The notes beneath the pieces were generated by a model that was given only the letters and a program-made list of their open reading frames with translations, was not told where the DNA came from and made no database searches. Below are positions 25,130 through 35,767 of a stretch of 64,000 bases of DNA, piece by piece. The number at the start of each line of letters is the position of its first letter. Positions within the stretch are counted from its first letter, which is position 1. The stretch comes from Natrinema hispanicum (GTDB lineage: Archaea > Halobacteriota > Halobacteria > Halobacteriales > Natrialbaceae), in the NCBI RefSeq assembly GCF_004217335.1, contig NZ_SHMP01000004.1:992001-1056000 (forward strand), written 5' to 3'. Position numbers and translations under genes: made by a program.

Positions 25130-28100
25130 ATGAGACGATCTGAGACGACCGCGACCGCCGTCGTCGTCCTACTTTCGGCCGCGCTGGTCGGCAGTGCCGT
25201 CGCGCTGCCGCTGCTGGGCGGAACCGGCGGGCAGGCCGCCGTCGGTGATGAGGCAGCCACCGCGGCGGCCGACGGGTCACCGGCCATACTCGAGCAGGCC
25301 GTCACCCAAAACGACTCACAGTCCACTGCCGAGTCCGAGTTGGTGACCTTTGATCGGGAGACAGCGGCCGGCGGTGGAACCGAGCAGGCGACCGCTCAGG
25401 AAACCACTGAAGCCGTCGAGGCCGGCGTCACGGAAGGGATCGAGCTCGTACAGGCTCAGGGTATCGAGGTGACACAGGAACAGCGAACGGCGGCACTCGA
25501 GGGCGCTCGATCGTCAGTGCAGCAGTATCAAACCGTCGAGGCCGAGCAGGTCCAAGCAGCGACGGCGGGGGCCGTCCACGGGTCGCTGATCCAGTCCCAG
25601 TCGGTCAACGTGACTCAGATCCAGTCCGCGGTCAGCGGGGCGACCGACGGCGCGCTCTCACAGTCCCAGTCGGCGAACGTAACCCAACTCCAGAGCGCGA
25701 CGTGGGGCGGGGCACACGGTGCGCTCGCCCAGAGCCAGCGCGTCAGCGCCGAGCAGATTCAGGTCGCGAGTCGGGGCGCAGCCGCCGGTGCCGCATACGA
25801 GGCGGGCACAAAGGATGTCGGCAAGCCCTCACACGTTCAGGAGGCCGCCCAGGGCGCGGCCTACGGTGCGCTGACGCAATACCAGTCAGTCACGGCCGAG
25901 CAGCGCCAGCGAGTCACCCTCGAGCACATCCAGCACGCGGCCGCTGGGGGTGCAGCCGGCGCGCTTGCAGGGAGTACGCGCGCGGTGCTCGAGCAAGAAC
26001 AGCGCGTCGATATCGAGCAGCGCCAACAGGTGACGATCAAGCAGGTCCAGAAGGCCGCAGCGGGGGCGGCGAAAGGCGCGCTCGTCCAGGAGCAGTCAGT
26101 CTCGGTCGAGCAGACTCAGGCCGCTGCCCGCGGGGCCGGGCAGGGGTCGCTGAAACAGGTTCAGTCGACTCGCCTCGAGCAGCGCCAGCGAGTGTCGATC
26201 ACACAGGTACAGGAGGCGTCCTTCGGCGCAGCGAAGGGTGCGATCGACCAGAGCCAGTCGGCGACCGTCGAACAGATTCAGGCCGCCGCTGCCGGGAGCG
26301 CAGGTGGCGTACTCGTCCAGCGCCAGTCGATCTCGATCTCGCAGATCCAGTCCGCCGCAGTCGGTGCTGCCGAGGGTGCGGTCACGTCCGCAATCCAGCG
26401 CCAAGCAGTGACAGTCGAGCAAGTCCAGGCGGCGGCGTTCGGTGCTGGCGAGGGTGCGGTGACCCAGACGCAACTCGCCGAGGTGACGCAAGTCCAGCGC
26501 CTCGCAGCCGGTGGTGCAAGCGGTGCGCTCGTTCAGGCCCAGTCAGCGACGGTCACGCAGATCCAGACGGCGGCCCAGGTCGCCACACAGGAGACGGCCC
26601 AGCTTGTCCAGTCCCAACGGATCAGCATCACGCAACTGCAAACACTGACCCAAGAGGCCGCAGCCGAGGCGACCGCCTACGCAGTGAGCGAGGACACCGA
26701 CGATGTAACCCAAATCACTCAGCGCGTCACGGTCGTCATCGAACAGCGGATCGAGACGATCGACCGGCTCGAGGGGACGGCATCGATCGATTTCCCCGAT
26801 CAGGAGTCAACCGGTGAGCAGGTTACCATCGCGAACGTCTCGCTCTCGGAGGGCGGGTTCGTCGCGGTCTACGACGGGCTTACCGTCGACGCAGATCCGG
26901 ACGCCGTGGTCGGCGTCTCCGAGTATCTCGAGCCGGGTAACCACCAGAACGTCACGATCGACCTCGACGAGCCGCTTGCAGCCAGCGGCGCGCTCGTGGC
27001 AGTCCCACACCACGATACGAACGACGACGAAACGTTCCAGTACGTGGACTCAGAGGGTGAGGAGGACGTCCCGTACGTTACCGGTGCTGGCGCGCCAGTG
27101 ATCGACGGCGCGACCGTGACAGTCACGAACGACACCGAGAGGGACGAAGCCAACGCGACGCTGTCGGTTGCCGATCAGGAAGGCAACGGCTCGACGCTGA
27201 CCGTCGACGAGGTGAACGCGTCCGTTCCCTATTCCGTCACCGCATCGTACGATGGCGAAACGGTCGAAAGCAACGCGTTCGCGGCCGGCGAGACGGTGAC
27301 TGATCTTTCGCTCGAGTTAGCGCCGCCGCTCGAAGAGAACACCACCGTCAACATCTCCGTGGTTGGAGAAGACGGGACGACACTCGCGACCGAGACCGTC
27401 GAGTACACCGTCACGGACGAGCCTGCCGATGAACGGACCGCGACACTGTCCGTGGCCGATCAGGCGGGCAACGGCTCGACGCTCACTGTCGACGAGGCAA
27501 ACGCCGCCGTCGAGTACGCGATCACCGTCACCGACGAAGACGGTGAGTTGCGTGCCGAAAGCGACGCGTTCGCTGCCGACGAACCGATCACGAACGAGAC
27601 ACTCGAGTTGGAACCGGCGCTCGAGGCCGACGCCGCCCTCGAAGTCGCAGTCATCGCGACTGAGGACAACGAGGCGCTCGCAAACGACACTCTCGAGTAC
27701 ACAGTCGAGGAGTCGGCACCCGGGGAGCCAGAACCCGAGGCGTCGCTCTCGGTCGACAACCAGACGGGCGACGGTGAAACGCTGACGATCGACGGGGCGA
27801 GCGCGTCCGTGCCGTACATTCTCTCAGCCGAATACGACGGCGAACGCGTCGACAGCGAGACGATCGAGGCGAACGCGACGGTCGCAGACGAACCCCTCAC
27901 ACTCGAGCCGCCGCTCGAGGAGAACACCACCGTCGACGTCTCAGTACGCGCTGCGGCCGACGACGCAGTGCTGGCAAACGACTCCATCGAGTACGCAGTC
28001 GAGGTGCCAGAACCCGGTGAGCCGACGGCGAATCTCACGGTAGCCGATCAGGTCGGTGACGGCGAGACGCTGACCGTCACGCAGGCGAATGCGTCCGTCG

Positions 28101-30200
28101 CGTACGCCCTCACCATCACCGACGAGGACGGGACGCAGCTCGCAGCGAGTGAGTCCTTCAATGCAACCGAGACGATCGGTCCCGAGGAATTCACGCTCGA
28201 ACCGCCGCTCGAGGCGAATTCGACGCTCGAGGTGGCAGTCGTCACGGCCGACGACGGGACGCCCATCGAGACAGCGAGCGTCGAGTACACAGTCGATGGG
28301 CCGCCCCCCGGATTCGATGTGGAGTTTCCGAGCTGTCAGCGCGCGGTCGTCACCGCATCGCTCGCAGAGGGCGACCGGGTCGCAGCCAGTACGTTGTTCT
28401 ACGCTCCCGGCGGCATCGGTGACACCATCGCGGAAGACATCGTCACCGCCGGTGACGAGATTCCGGCACCGTACAATGGAACGATCGTCTTCGAGATCGG
28501 TGACGAGCGCCGTGTCACGACAGAGGGCGAGCAGGTGGTCGTCGAGGTGCCGGATTATGGCACCTTCGGGACGTACATCTCGGGGATCAGTTCACCCGAG
28601 GCGGCACCGATCGGCAGCATCGACTATCCAAATCCGTTAGAGCGGTGTAACGAGGAGATACGACCCGAGCGGCCGTCGATCGCGGTCGAAGAAACGACGC
28701 CCACCGAGGACGGCATCGACGTGACGTTCAGCTACGAGAACCCAAATGACGCCCCACTGGGCTCGTCCAGCCGATTCATCGAGGGCACCACGACAGCCGA
28801 GCCGCCATCCGAGTTCGAACCGGGCCAGCACACGTTCACCGTCGAGTGGACGCCCGAGAGCGACGACGAACGGCTCGTCTGGGAGGCCGACTTCTCGACG
28901 TTCGGATACGAGGAGCCACTCACCGCCGCGACGCCGCCCGCCGGCGAGCTCGAGCCGTCCGAACCCGCGAGCTTCAACGTCTCGAGCCTGGAAACGAACA
29001 GCCCAGTCGTGCAGGGCGACCCGCTTGAGGTCGACGCCGAAATCGGGAACGTCGGCGGTGAAAACGGAGCCCAGAACGTCTCGCTCGCAATTGATGAGAC
29101 GACTGTCAACGAGACAGAAATCTCGCTCGAGTCCGGCGAGAACCGGACGGTCTCGTTCACTGCGGACACCGCTGACCTCGAGCCGGGTGAGTACCCGCTG
29201 TCGGTGTCGACTGCAAACGAGACGGCCGAGACGACGATCACCGTCACGGAGCCCGGTGAGCCCGCAACCTTCGGCGTCTCGATCGACGGGACGAACAGCC
29301 CGGTCATCCCGGGTGAACCGCTCGCAGTCGAAGCCACCCTCGAGAACGTCGGCGACCGCGCGGGGACGCAAGATGTCGGGATCGCCGTCGGTGGTACCGC
29401 TGGCGAGACAACTTCGGTGACGCTCGACCCGGATGAGTCGCGGACGATCACGCTGAATTACGACACAGCGGATCTCGAACCTGGCGAGTACCCGCTTACC
29501 GTGGCGAGCGAAAACGAGACGGCGGAGACGATGATAACCGTTGAGCAGCCGGCGACGTTCGCCGTCACCGACGTGACAGCGCCCGAAACGGGCCAGCCCG
29601 GCGACGAGGTGACGGTGCGTGCGACGCTCGAGAACATCGGTGACCGCGAAGGAACACAGACGGTAGCCTACGCGGTCGACGAGCAGGTCGTCGATGAGTC
29701 GTCCGTAACGCTTGCGGCTGGGGAGACGACGACCATCTCGTTTACGTCTCAGTTGCGGCCGGGAACGTCGACGCATACGATCGCGACCGACGACGATCAG
29801 GCATCGGTGACGATCGAGGCGGTTCCGGCAGACGGCGGGGACGCGGACGGAAACGGTGAGACGGGGCCGGACGGCGGACCCGAGACACCTCCAGAACCCC
29901 CGACCGAACCGGGGCCACCCCAGCCGCCTGAAGCGCCCCAACCACCGGAGCCCGGACCACCGCAGCCACCAGAACAACCACCCGAACCGCCAGAACCACC
30001 GCAACCACCCGCGGAGCCACAGCCAGAGGCCGGTGCCAGCCGGGCCGGGTGATGGCGGCACAGCCGAGTCCACCGACGGTGGGGCAGGCGATATGGCTGC
30101 TGGGGCTGGGCAAGGGGCCGGAGCAGCCAACGGCGACACGGCCGGAGCCACCGCTGACGGGACGGCTGGCAGCGAAAACGAGACGAGCGGTGCTGGCTAG
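25130..30200 (+). CDS. Giant secreted repeat protein with Gln-rich, Ig-like and CARDB repeats
   Basis: A protein of about 1689 residues, probably exported to the cell surface. A Sec-type signal (MRRSETTATAVVVLLSAALV) is followed by an acidic linker. Next come about 13 units of roughly 27 residues (residues ~140-520), each with a strand like VTVEQIQ and a small-residue helix like AAAGAAKGALVQ. Then follow a DUF7282-like domain (~555-665), four related ~95-residue beta repeats (ATLSVADQEGNGSTLTVDE type), a unique domain with two Cys, three CARDB-like repeats, a Pro-rich region and a Gly/Ala tail ending ENETSGAG. Many N-x-S/T sites suggest N-glycosylation. The frame breaks near 30028-30033 (one extra base); uncorrected, it stops at 30052. 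No sortase or PGF anchor is seen. Confidence 0.8.
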
Positions 30201-30235
30201 TCAGCGCCAGCACGCGATTGCGAGTTGGCAGCCGA

Positions 30236-30526
30236 TTAGTGCTGGTGGCCGGTCGCTTCGCCGAACGTAACGCCGAAGCGTTCCTCGAACAGATCCATCA
30301 CTTCGGCTTCCTGGGCCTCGAGGTCCTCGTCTGCCTCGTGGCCGTGGTGGACGATGTGATGGGCGCGGCTGGCAAACGAGAGGAGGACGAGGTCGCCGAC
30401 CGTTTCGGCGTCGGTCTGGTCGCCCTCGGCGACGAGGTCGACGAGGCCGGATGGAACCGTGACTTCGTCGGTTTCGCCGTCGTCGGAACTGATCGAGAAG
30501 GTTGTCGTCTGAACTTCGTCTGTCAT
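30236..30526 (-). CDS. Conserved small acidic haloarchaeal protein
   Basis: A 96-residue soluble protein beginning MTDEVQTTTFSISSDDGETD. It has a central VGDLVLLSFASRAHHIVHHG, a His-rich segment, and ends FGVTFGEATGHQH. The histidines (HH..HH.. and terminal HQH) could bind a metal, which is inference. It faces the secreted protein gene tail to tail. No named function is recognised. Confidence 0.65.
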   Translation of the reverse strand: MTDEVQTTTFSISSDDGETDEVTVPSGLVDLVAEGDQTDAETVGDLVLLSFASRAHHIVHHGHEADEDLEAQEAEVMDLFEERFGVTFGEATGHQH

Positions 30527-30647
30527 ACCCCTACGGTCGGGAAGCGTGCCTAAAGGTGCTGTGGCTTGCATCGGGATCTGCCTGCGTCCAAACGGCGTGA
30601 CTCATATCGCCGTGGTGTTTTTGCTGATTGGCGACGAACGATCGACT

Positions 30648-30791
30648 ATGCCATCCGTCGAACTTGATGAGGAGACGATCGAGCGCCTTGATGGACTGCG
30701 CGTCGAGGACGAATCCTACGACGAACTCATCATGGAGCTCGTCAACATTTACGAATCGAGCGAGTACACGATGTTCCACGCTGGCGACTGA
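30648..30791 (+). CDS. DUF7557-like 47-residue protein
   Basis: The sequence starts MPSVELDEETIERLDGLRVE and ends YESSEYTMFHAGD. It resembles small haloarchaeal proteins with a ribbon-helix-helix-like N-terminus (I recall DUF7557). The start at 30648 follows from the typical MPSVELD opening. It could be a DNA-binding antitoxin-like protein, but no toxin gene is next to it. Confidence 0.7.
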   Translation: MPSVELDEETIERLDGLRVEDESYDELIMELVNIYESSEYTMFHAGD

Positions 30792-30803
30792 CCGGCAGAC
30801 CCG

Positions 30804-31271
30804 TTACTGACCGGCGGCGGCAGCGTCCCGAACCGTCTCCCATCGGCCCTTCGACTCGAGGTGTGACTGCAGTTCCGCGGCGTACTCTTGAGTGAGCCGT
30901 TCGGCCGCCTCCCGTTGTTCTCGGTGGTCGTCGCTCCCGTCGTCACCCATCCCGAGTGCACCCATGATCGAGTCGAGGAGCCCGCCACCCGAGGCGTTCG
31001 AACCGCCCTGATCGGCACCCGGGCCGCCCATCGCGCCCATTCCTGACTGAATGTTCTCGAGTTCGGGGAGAATCCCGTCGAGTTTGTCCGTGTTGGCGAC
31101 GATCCGTGCCTGTTCGGGATCGTCGGGATGTTCGATCTCGAACTCCGTGGCGGTCATGATCAGACTCCACTGCTGGTTGGAGAACTGCGACTGCTGGATC
31201 CGCTCGGCAAACGTCTGATCGACGGCCATCCGCTCGCCGACGATCCGATCCGTCCACGGGGTGTCGCTCAT
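30804..31271 (-). CDS. DUF5799-like haloarchaeal protein
   Basis: A 155-residue protein beginning MSDTPWTDRIVGERMAVDQ, with FSNQQWSLIMTATEFEIEHP and DDPEQARIVANTDKL. These match my memory of the DUF5799 family. A Gly/Met-rich linker (GMGAMGGPGADQGGSNASGG) precedes a charged C-terminal helix. Function is unknown. It converges on the DUF7557-like gene. Confidence 0.72.
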   Translation of the reverse strand: MSDTPWTDRIVGERMAVDQTFAERIQQSQFSNQQWSLIMTATEFEIEHPDDPEQARIVANTDKLDGILPELENIQSGMGAMGGPGADQGGSNASGGGLLDSIMGALGMGDDGSDDHREQREAAERLTQEYAAELQSHLESKGRWETVRDAAAAGQ

Positions 31272-31380
31272 GGCCCCCGATTGGACTGGTGGCTGTATCA
31301 GCGTTTCCCTCCCGCGTGTAGCCAATCGAGACGCCGAAAAGCCGTCATCCGAACTGACCGTCGTTCATGTCAGAATAACG

Positions 31381-31390
31381 TTAATATATG
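31381..31390 (+). promoter_or_regulatory. TATA box of uspA
   Basis: TTAATATATG centred 26 bases before the ATG at 31411, so the transcript should be leaderless. Confidence 0.6.
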
Positions 31391-31410
31391 CGACCGTTGT
31401 ATGATAGCAT

Positions 31411-31894
31411 ATGACACTATACGACAGCATTCTCGTTCCGACGGATGGCTCTCGGGAGGTCGAGCAGGCCCTCGAGCACGCGTTCGACCTCGCAGCTACG
31501 CACAACGCGACGATCCACGCGTTGTACGTCATCAATGCAGCCGGCTATGGCGGACTGCAGATGGAAGCCGCTCTCGAGGGGATTGCCACCGCCTTACACG
31601 GCGAAGGTGAGGCTGCAGTCAATCGCGTCGAGCAACTCGCGCCAGCGAACGTCACGGTCGAAACAACAGTCCGCAAGGGGGCACCGAGTCAGGTCATCGT
31701 CGACGAGGCTGACACGGTAGCGTGTGATCTGGTGGTAATGGGGACACACGGCCGCGGCGGGATCGATCGACTGCTGCTCGGCAGCGTCACCGAACGGGTC
31801 GTCCGTCGGTCGCCGGATCCCTGTCCTGACAGTGCAAGTCGAACAGGACGATGCCGAGGACTCATCCGAACGGTCGCGGATCGCGCTCCAGTGA
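31411..31894 (+). CDS. Universal stress protein (UspA family), C-terminal frameshift as given
   Basis: A Rossmann-like nucleotide-binding stress protein. It begins MTLYDSILVPTDGSREVEQA and carries the ATP-binding motif VMGTHGRGGIDRLLLGSVTERVV, the G-2x-G-9x-G(S/T) pattern. After VVRRSP the expected PVLTVQVEQDD appears in the next frame: one extra G at 31815-31816 (CCG becomes CCGG) breaks it. Corrected, the protein is 160 residues and stops at TGA 31892. As written the frame runs to 31956 with an unrelated tail. Monocistronic with its own TATA box. Confidence 0.85.
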
Positions 31895-32013
31895 CGTGTG
31901 CGCGACTCGTGGCCACCCACTCACTTCCAGCGGGAACGCCGATCCGGATCGGATAAGCGAAGCGGGACACCGCTCAGTACTGGGCTACCCGACAGAAGAC
32001 AGTTCGTCGCCGA

Positions 32014-32952
32014 TCAGACTGGACGCAGATGCTCACAGTCACCTGCCGAGACCGTCTCCCGCCCCTCGTCGGTCTCGACCACGAGCGCACCCGATTCCGT
32101 CACGTCGACGGCATCCCCGACTACTTCACCCGACGGACGATCGACCCGGACGTGCTGTCCGAGCGTATGCGATAGCTCGCGCCACGCCGGGACGACGGCC
32201 TCGAGGTCGTTGCGGTAGCGGTCGAACTCCTCTAAGAACCGCTGGACGAAGCGCCGCCGGTCGACGTCGCCGGCTTCGTCGCGGATGCTGGTTGCACCCT
32301 CGGGAAGCGTATCGGCGTCGATGTTCGCGTTCACGCCGACGCCGACGATGATCCACTCGACGCGATCCATCTCGCCTTCCATCTCCGTGAGAATCCCCGT
32401 GAGCTTCCGGTAGTCTCCCTCGTCGCCGACCGGGACGACCACGTCGTTCGGCCACTTGATCTGGGCGTCGACGCCCGCCTCTCGAGCCGCCGTCGCCGCT
32501 GCGACCGCCGACGCGAGGGTATAGAGCGGTGCCTGTGCGGGCATGATATCGGGCCGAGAGATGACGCTGACCCAGACACCACCCGACGGTGCGGTCCACT
32601 CGCGCTCGAGGCGGCCGCGGCTGCCGACCTGTTCATCCGCGAGGACGGCCACATCCGCTGCGCCGTCGGCGGCGAGTTCGCGGGCCCGATCGTTCGTGCT
32701 CCCCACAGCGTCGTGATACTCGACGGAAAACGGGGCCTCGAGTCCGAACTCGACTGCCGGCCCGTTGTACGCCGTCACCTCGCCGAGTTCGTAGCCGTTC
32801 GACCCACTCTCGATGTCGAAGTCGGCGTCGCGTAACGCCTCGATGTGTTTCCAGACCGCCGCCCGCGAGATGTCGAGCGACTCGGCCAGTTCCGGTCCCG
32901 ATACCGGCCCATCGGCGAGCGCCTCGAGAACCGCTCGTCGCGTCTCGTTCAT
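32014..32952 (-). CDS. birA: Bifunctional biotin ligase / biotin operon repressor
   Basis: The 312-residue protein has an N-terminal winged helix (residues ~1-60, with LAESLDISRAAVWKHIEALR as recognition helix), then the ligase domain. The latter includes GSTNDRARELA, the biotinyl-AMP loop region GSRGRLEREWTAPSGGVWVS, the catalytic Lys of IKWPNDVVV, and the C-terminal SH3-like domain. It attaches biotin to acyl-CoA carboxylase and, with bound biotinyl-AMP, represses biotin genes. The predicted operator upstream of bioY is its likely target. MNETRR at 32952 is the better start than one ten codons upstream. Confidence 0.92.
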   Translation of the reverse strand: MNETRRAVLEALADGPVSGPELAESLDISRAAVWKHIEALRDADFDIESGSNGYELGEVTAYNGPAVEFGLEAPFSVEYHDAVGSTNDRARELAADGAADVAVLADEQVGSRGRLEREWTAPSGGVWVSVISRPDIMPAQAPLYTLASAVAAATAAREAGVDAQIKWPNDVVVPVGDEGDYRKLTGILTEMEGEMDRVEWIIVGVGVNANIDADTLPEGATSIRDEAGDVDRRRFVQRFLEEFDRYRNDLEAVVPAWRELSHTLGQHVRVDRPSGEVVGDAVDVTESGALVVETDEGRETVSAGDCEHLRPV

Positions 32953-33056
32953 GGCCTCGAAAGGGGGCCGCTCGTACTTCAATCGGCTGGATTCGTCCGG
33001 TCGTCGGTCGACGCGGACAGCAGTGAGAAGAGACAGCGTCGTCCGCCGTTGCGTGC

Positions 33057-34037
33057 CTACGCCCGCAGTTCGAGCAGCTTCTCGCGGCCCGGCGCGATCA
33101 GTTTGTCGAGGTAGGTCGCAAGCGTCCCTTTCGCGTCGGCGGGGTGAAGTTCGCCCGACTCGAGATCGGCGGCCAGCCGCTCGTAATCGTCGTACGTCAG
33201 ATCGCCGCCGTACTTCTCGGGGCGTTCGACGACAACTTCGTCGAACCGCGGGAAGACGTGGTACTCGAAGAGTTCGAGCACGGGGTTCTCGAGATTGCCC
33301 TCTGGATCGCGCGTCGGCGGACAGAACGCCGAGTTGACCTTCTCTTCGAGTTCCTCGGTCGAGTCCTCCATCGAGATCGTAATGCCCTCGCTCGAGGACA
33401 TCTTCCCCTCGCCGCTGGTGAGGTCGGCAACGATCGGCGTGTGAAGGGCAGGCCGAACCTCGTAATCGAGTTCGGGCAGTTTCTCGCGGGCGAGCATGTG
33501 GACCTTGCGCTGATCGAGTCCACCGACCGCGAGATCGAGGTCGAGGTACTCGATGTCTAAGGTCTGCATCAGCGGGTAGACGAGGTGGCTCACCTTGGCC
33601 GTCTCGTCACCCTGCAGTTCGGCCATCGCGCGCTGGGCGCGGTTCATCGTCGTCGCCTGCTCGAGAAAGTGGAGATCGAGCGCGTAGTCGTCGTCGAGCT
33701 GGAACGCCGAGCCGTAGACGAACTCGGTCTTGTCCTCGTCGAGCCCGTAGGCGAGGAACTGGGCTTTCATCTGCTCGGCCGTCTCGCGGATCTCCTCGAG
33801 CGTGCCCTTCTCGTTGAGGTAGGCGTGGACGTCAGCCAGCAGGACGACGACCTCCATCCCCGCCTCCTGCAGATCGATGAGCTTGTTCGCAGTCAGGAGA
33901 TGGCCGAGGTGGAGCACGCCAGAGGGCTCGTAGCCGACGTAGGCGCGTTTCTCCGCCGGATCGTCGGCGAGGTCGCGGACCTCCTCGTCGGTGACGACCT
34001 CCTCGGCGTTGCGCGTGACTAACTCGTAGGTGTCCAT
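33057..34037 (-). CDS. tyrS: Tyrosyl-tRNA synthetase
   Basis: The 326-residue class I enzyme charges tRNA-Tyr. HIGH motif is HLGH (in YEPSGVLHLGHLLTANKL) and KMSKS motif is KMSSS (GEGKMSSSEGITIS). The Tyr-binding region YPLMQTLDIEYLDLDLAVGG and absence of a C-terminal S4 domain identify the archaeal TyrRS type. TrpRS is excluded by length and motif context. ATG 34037 lies 24 bases after a TATA box, so the mRNA is leaderless. Confidence 0.93.
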   Translation of the reverse strand: MDTYELVTRNAEEVVTDEEVRDLADDPAEKRAYVGYEPSGVLHLGHLLTANKLIDLQEAGMEVVVLLADVHAYLNEKGTLEEIRETAEQMKAQFLAYGLDEDKTEFVYGSAFQLDDDYALDLHFLEQATTMNRAQRAMAELQGDETAKVSHLVYPLMQTLDIEYLDLDLAVGGLDQRKVHMLAREKLPELDYEVRPALHTPIVADLTSGEGKMSSSEGITISMEDSTEELEEKVNSAFCPPTRDPEGNLENPVLELFEYHVFPRFDEVVVERPEKYGGDLTYDDYERLAADLESGELHPADAKGTLATYLDKLIAPGREKLLELRA

Positions 34038-34053
34038 GTGTGACAGGAACCGG

Positions 34054-34073
34054 AGGAGGAATTTATACCTCCT
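34054..34073 (-). promoter_or_regulatory. tyrS TATA box inside a perfect inverted repeat
   Basis: On the coding strand AGGAGG-TATAAATT-CCTCCT. The TATA box (34060-34067) is flanked by perfect 6-base arms, 24-36 bases before the ATG. The symmetry suggests a repressor site over the promoter. Confidence 0.5.
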
Positions 34074-34266
34074 GAAAGGCACTCGACCCGACTCGAGCGG
34101 GTCGCCACACGTAGACGAGGGCACAGTATCGAATTCCGAGGCGGGAACGATGACTTCCGCGGCTGCATAACGGGGCCCCTACCACTCGTCTCGAGAGAGT
34201 ACACGAAATCGACCTGAACTGCCGGCCGAATACTCTTCCGGCCGGTCGTCATAGCCGTGCTAATCA

Positions 34267-34920
34267 ATGAGCTACCGAGAAGACATCGTCAATGCCGTGC
34301 GGCGGAGCTTTCTGCCACAAATACACTTCCTCCTTCGAGGCACGTTCGGTGGCTACGCGATCAGCCACACGACCGCCGACGAGTACGTGCTGACGGCCCA
34401 CTGCTCGGAGCAGGCGATCGAGGACATCCTCGAGCGACTGGGATTCTCGCGCAATCCGATCGCCGCGCTCAAGGTCAGAGTAGATGGCAACACCTCCGAA
34501 GGATCGTGGGTGTGGCGGCCGTCGCTGTTCGCCGACGAGCAGTTGCACATCGTCCTCCATGACCTCGAGAACCGGTCGGGAGTCGACGTCTACGCCCACT
34601 GGGAGTGCTCGTGGATCCGTCACCCATACAGACACTACCTCGCCCGCGGCTACGACGCCGAGACGGGCGTCGCGCTGGCCCGATACTGGCTCATCGACGG
34701 GGAGGAACTCGAGTATGGACCAGGGATCAATTACGAAATCGACAATTCACTCGCACGGTCGCTGAGCGAACGCCTGTGGCTGTCGTACTACCGAGTCGAA
34801 GAGGGCATGGGATCTCTCAGATCGAAACTACCGTTCGTCGACAGTGTCGAGAAGCAACAGATCATCGAGCGTGACGGTAAGCGCGATTCCGTGTCACCGA
34901 CGATCCCCGGAGCACCCTGA
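34267..34920 (+). CDS. Hypothetical haloarchaeal protein
   Basis: A 217-residue soluble protein starting MSYREDIVNAVRRSFLPQIH. It has many aromatic residues: FGGYAISHTTADEYVLTAHC, SWVWRPSLFADEQLHIVLHD and DVYAHWECSWIRHPYRHYLA. No known domain is recognised. Codon use and acidity are native. It is transcribed alone, divergent from tyrS. Confidence 0.65.
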   Translation: MSYREDIVNAVRRSFLPQIHFLLRGTFGGYAISHTTADEYVLTAHCSEQAIEDILERLGFSRNPIAALKVRVDGNTSEGSWVWRPSLFADEQLHIVLHDLENRSGVDVYAHWECSWIRHPYRHYLARGYDAETGVALARYWLIDGEELEYGPGINYEIDNSLARSLSERLWLSYYRVEEGMGSLRSKLPFVDSVEKQQIIERDGKRDSVSPTIPGAP

Positions 34921-34941
34921 ATATAGGTCCGATGAAACCGG

Positions 34942-35721
<780 letters not shown>

Positions 35722-35767
35722 GAGCGAGGACTGGCACCGATCGATAAAAAGTCGACTGATTGGGGCG

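Noticed and set aside
28637..30151. 504-codon open frame antisense to the secreted protein
   Set aside because: Arg/Val-rich shadow of the repeat gene; no domains, no acidic halophilic bias.
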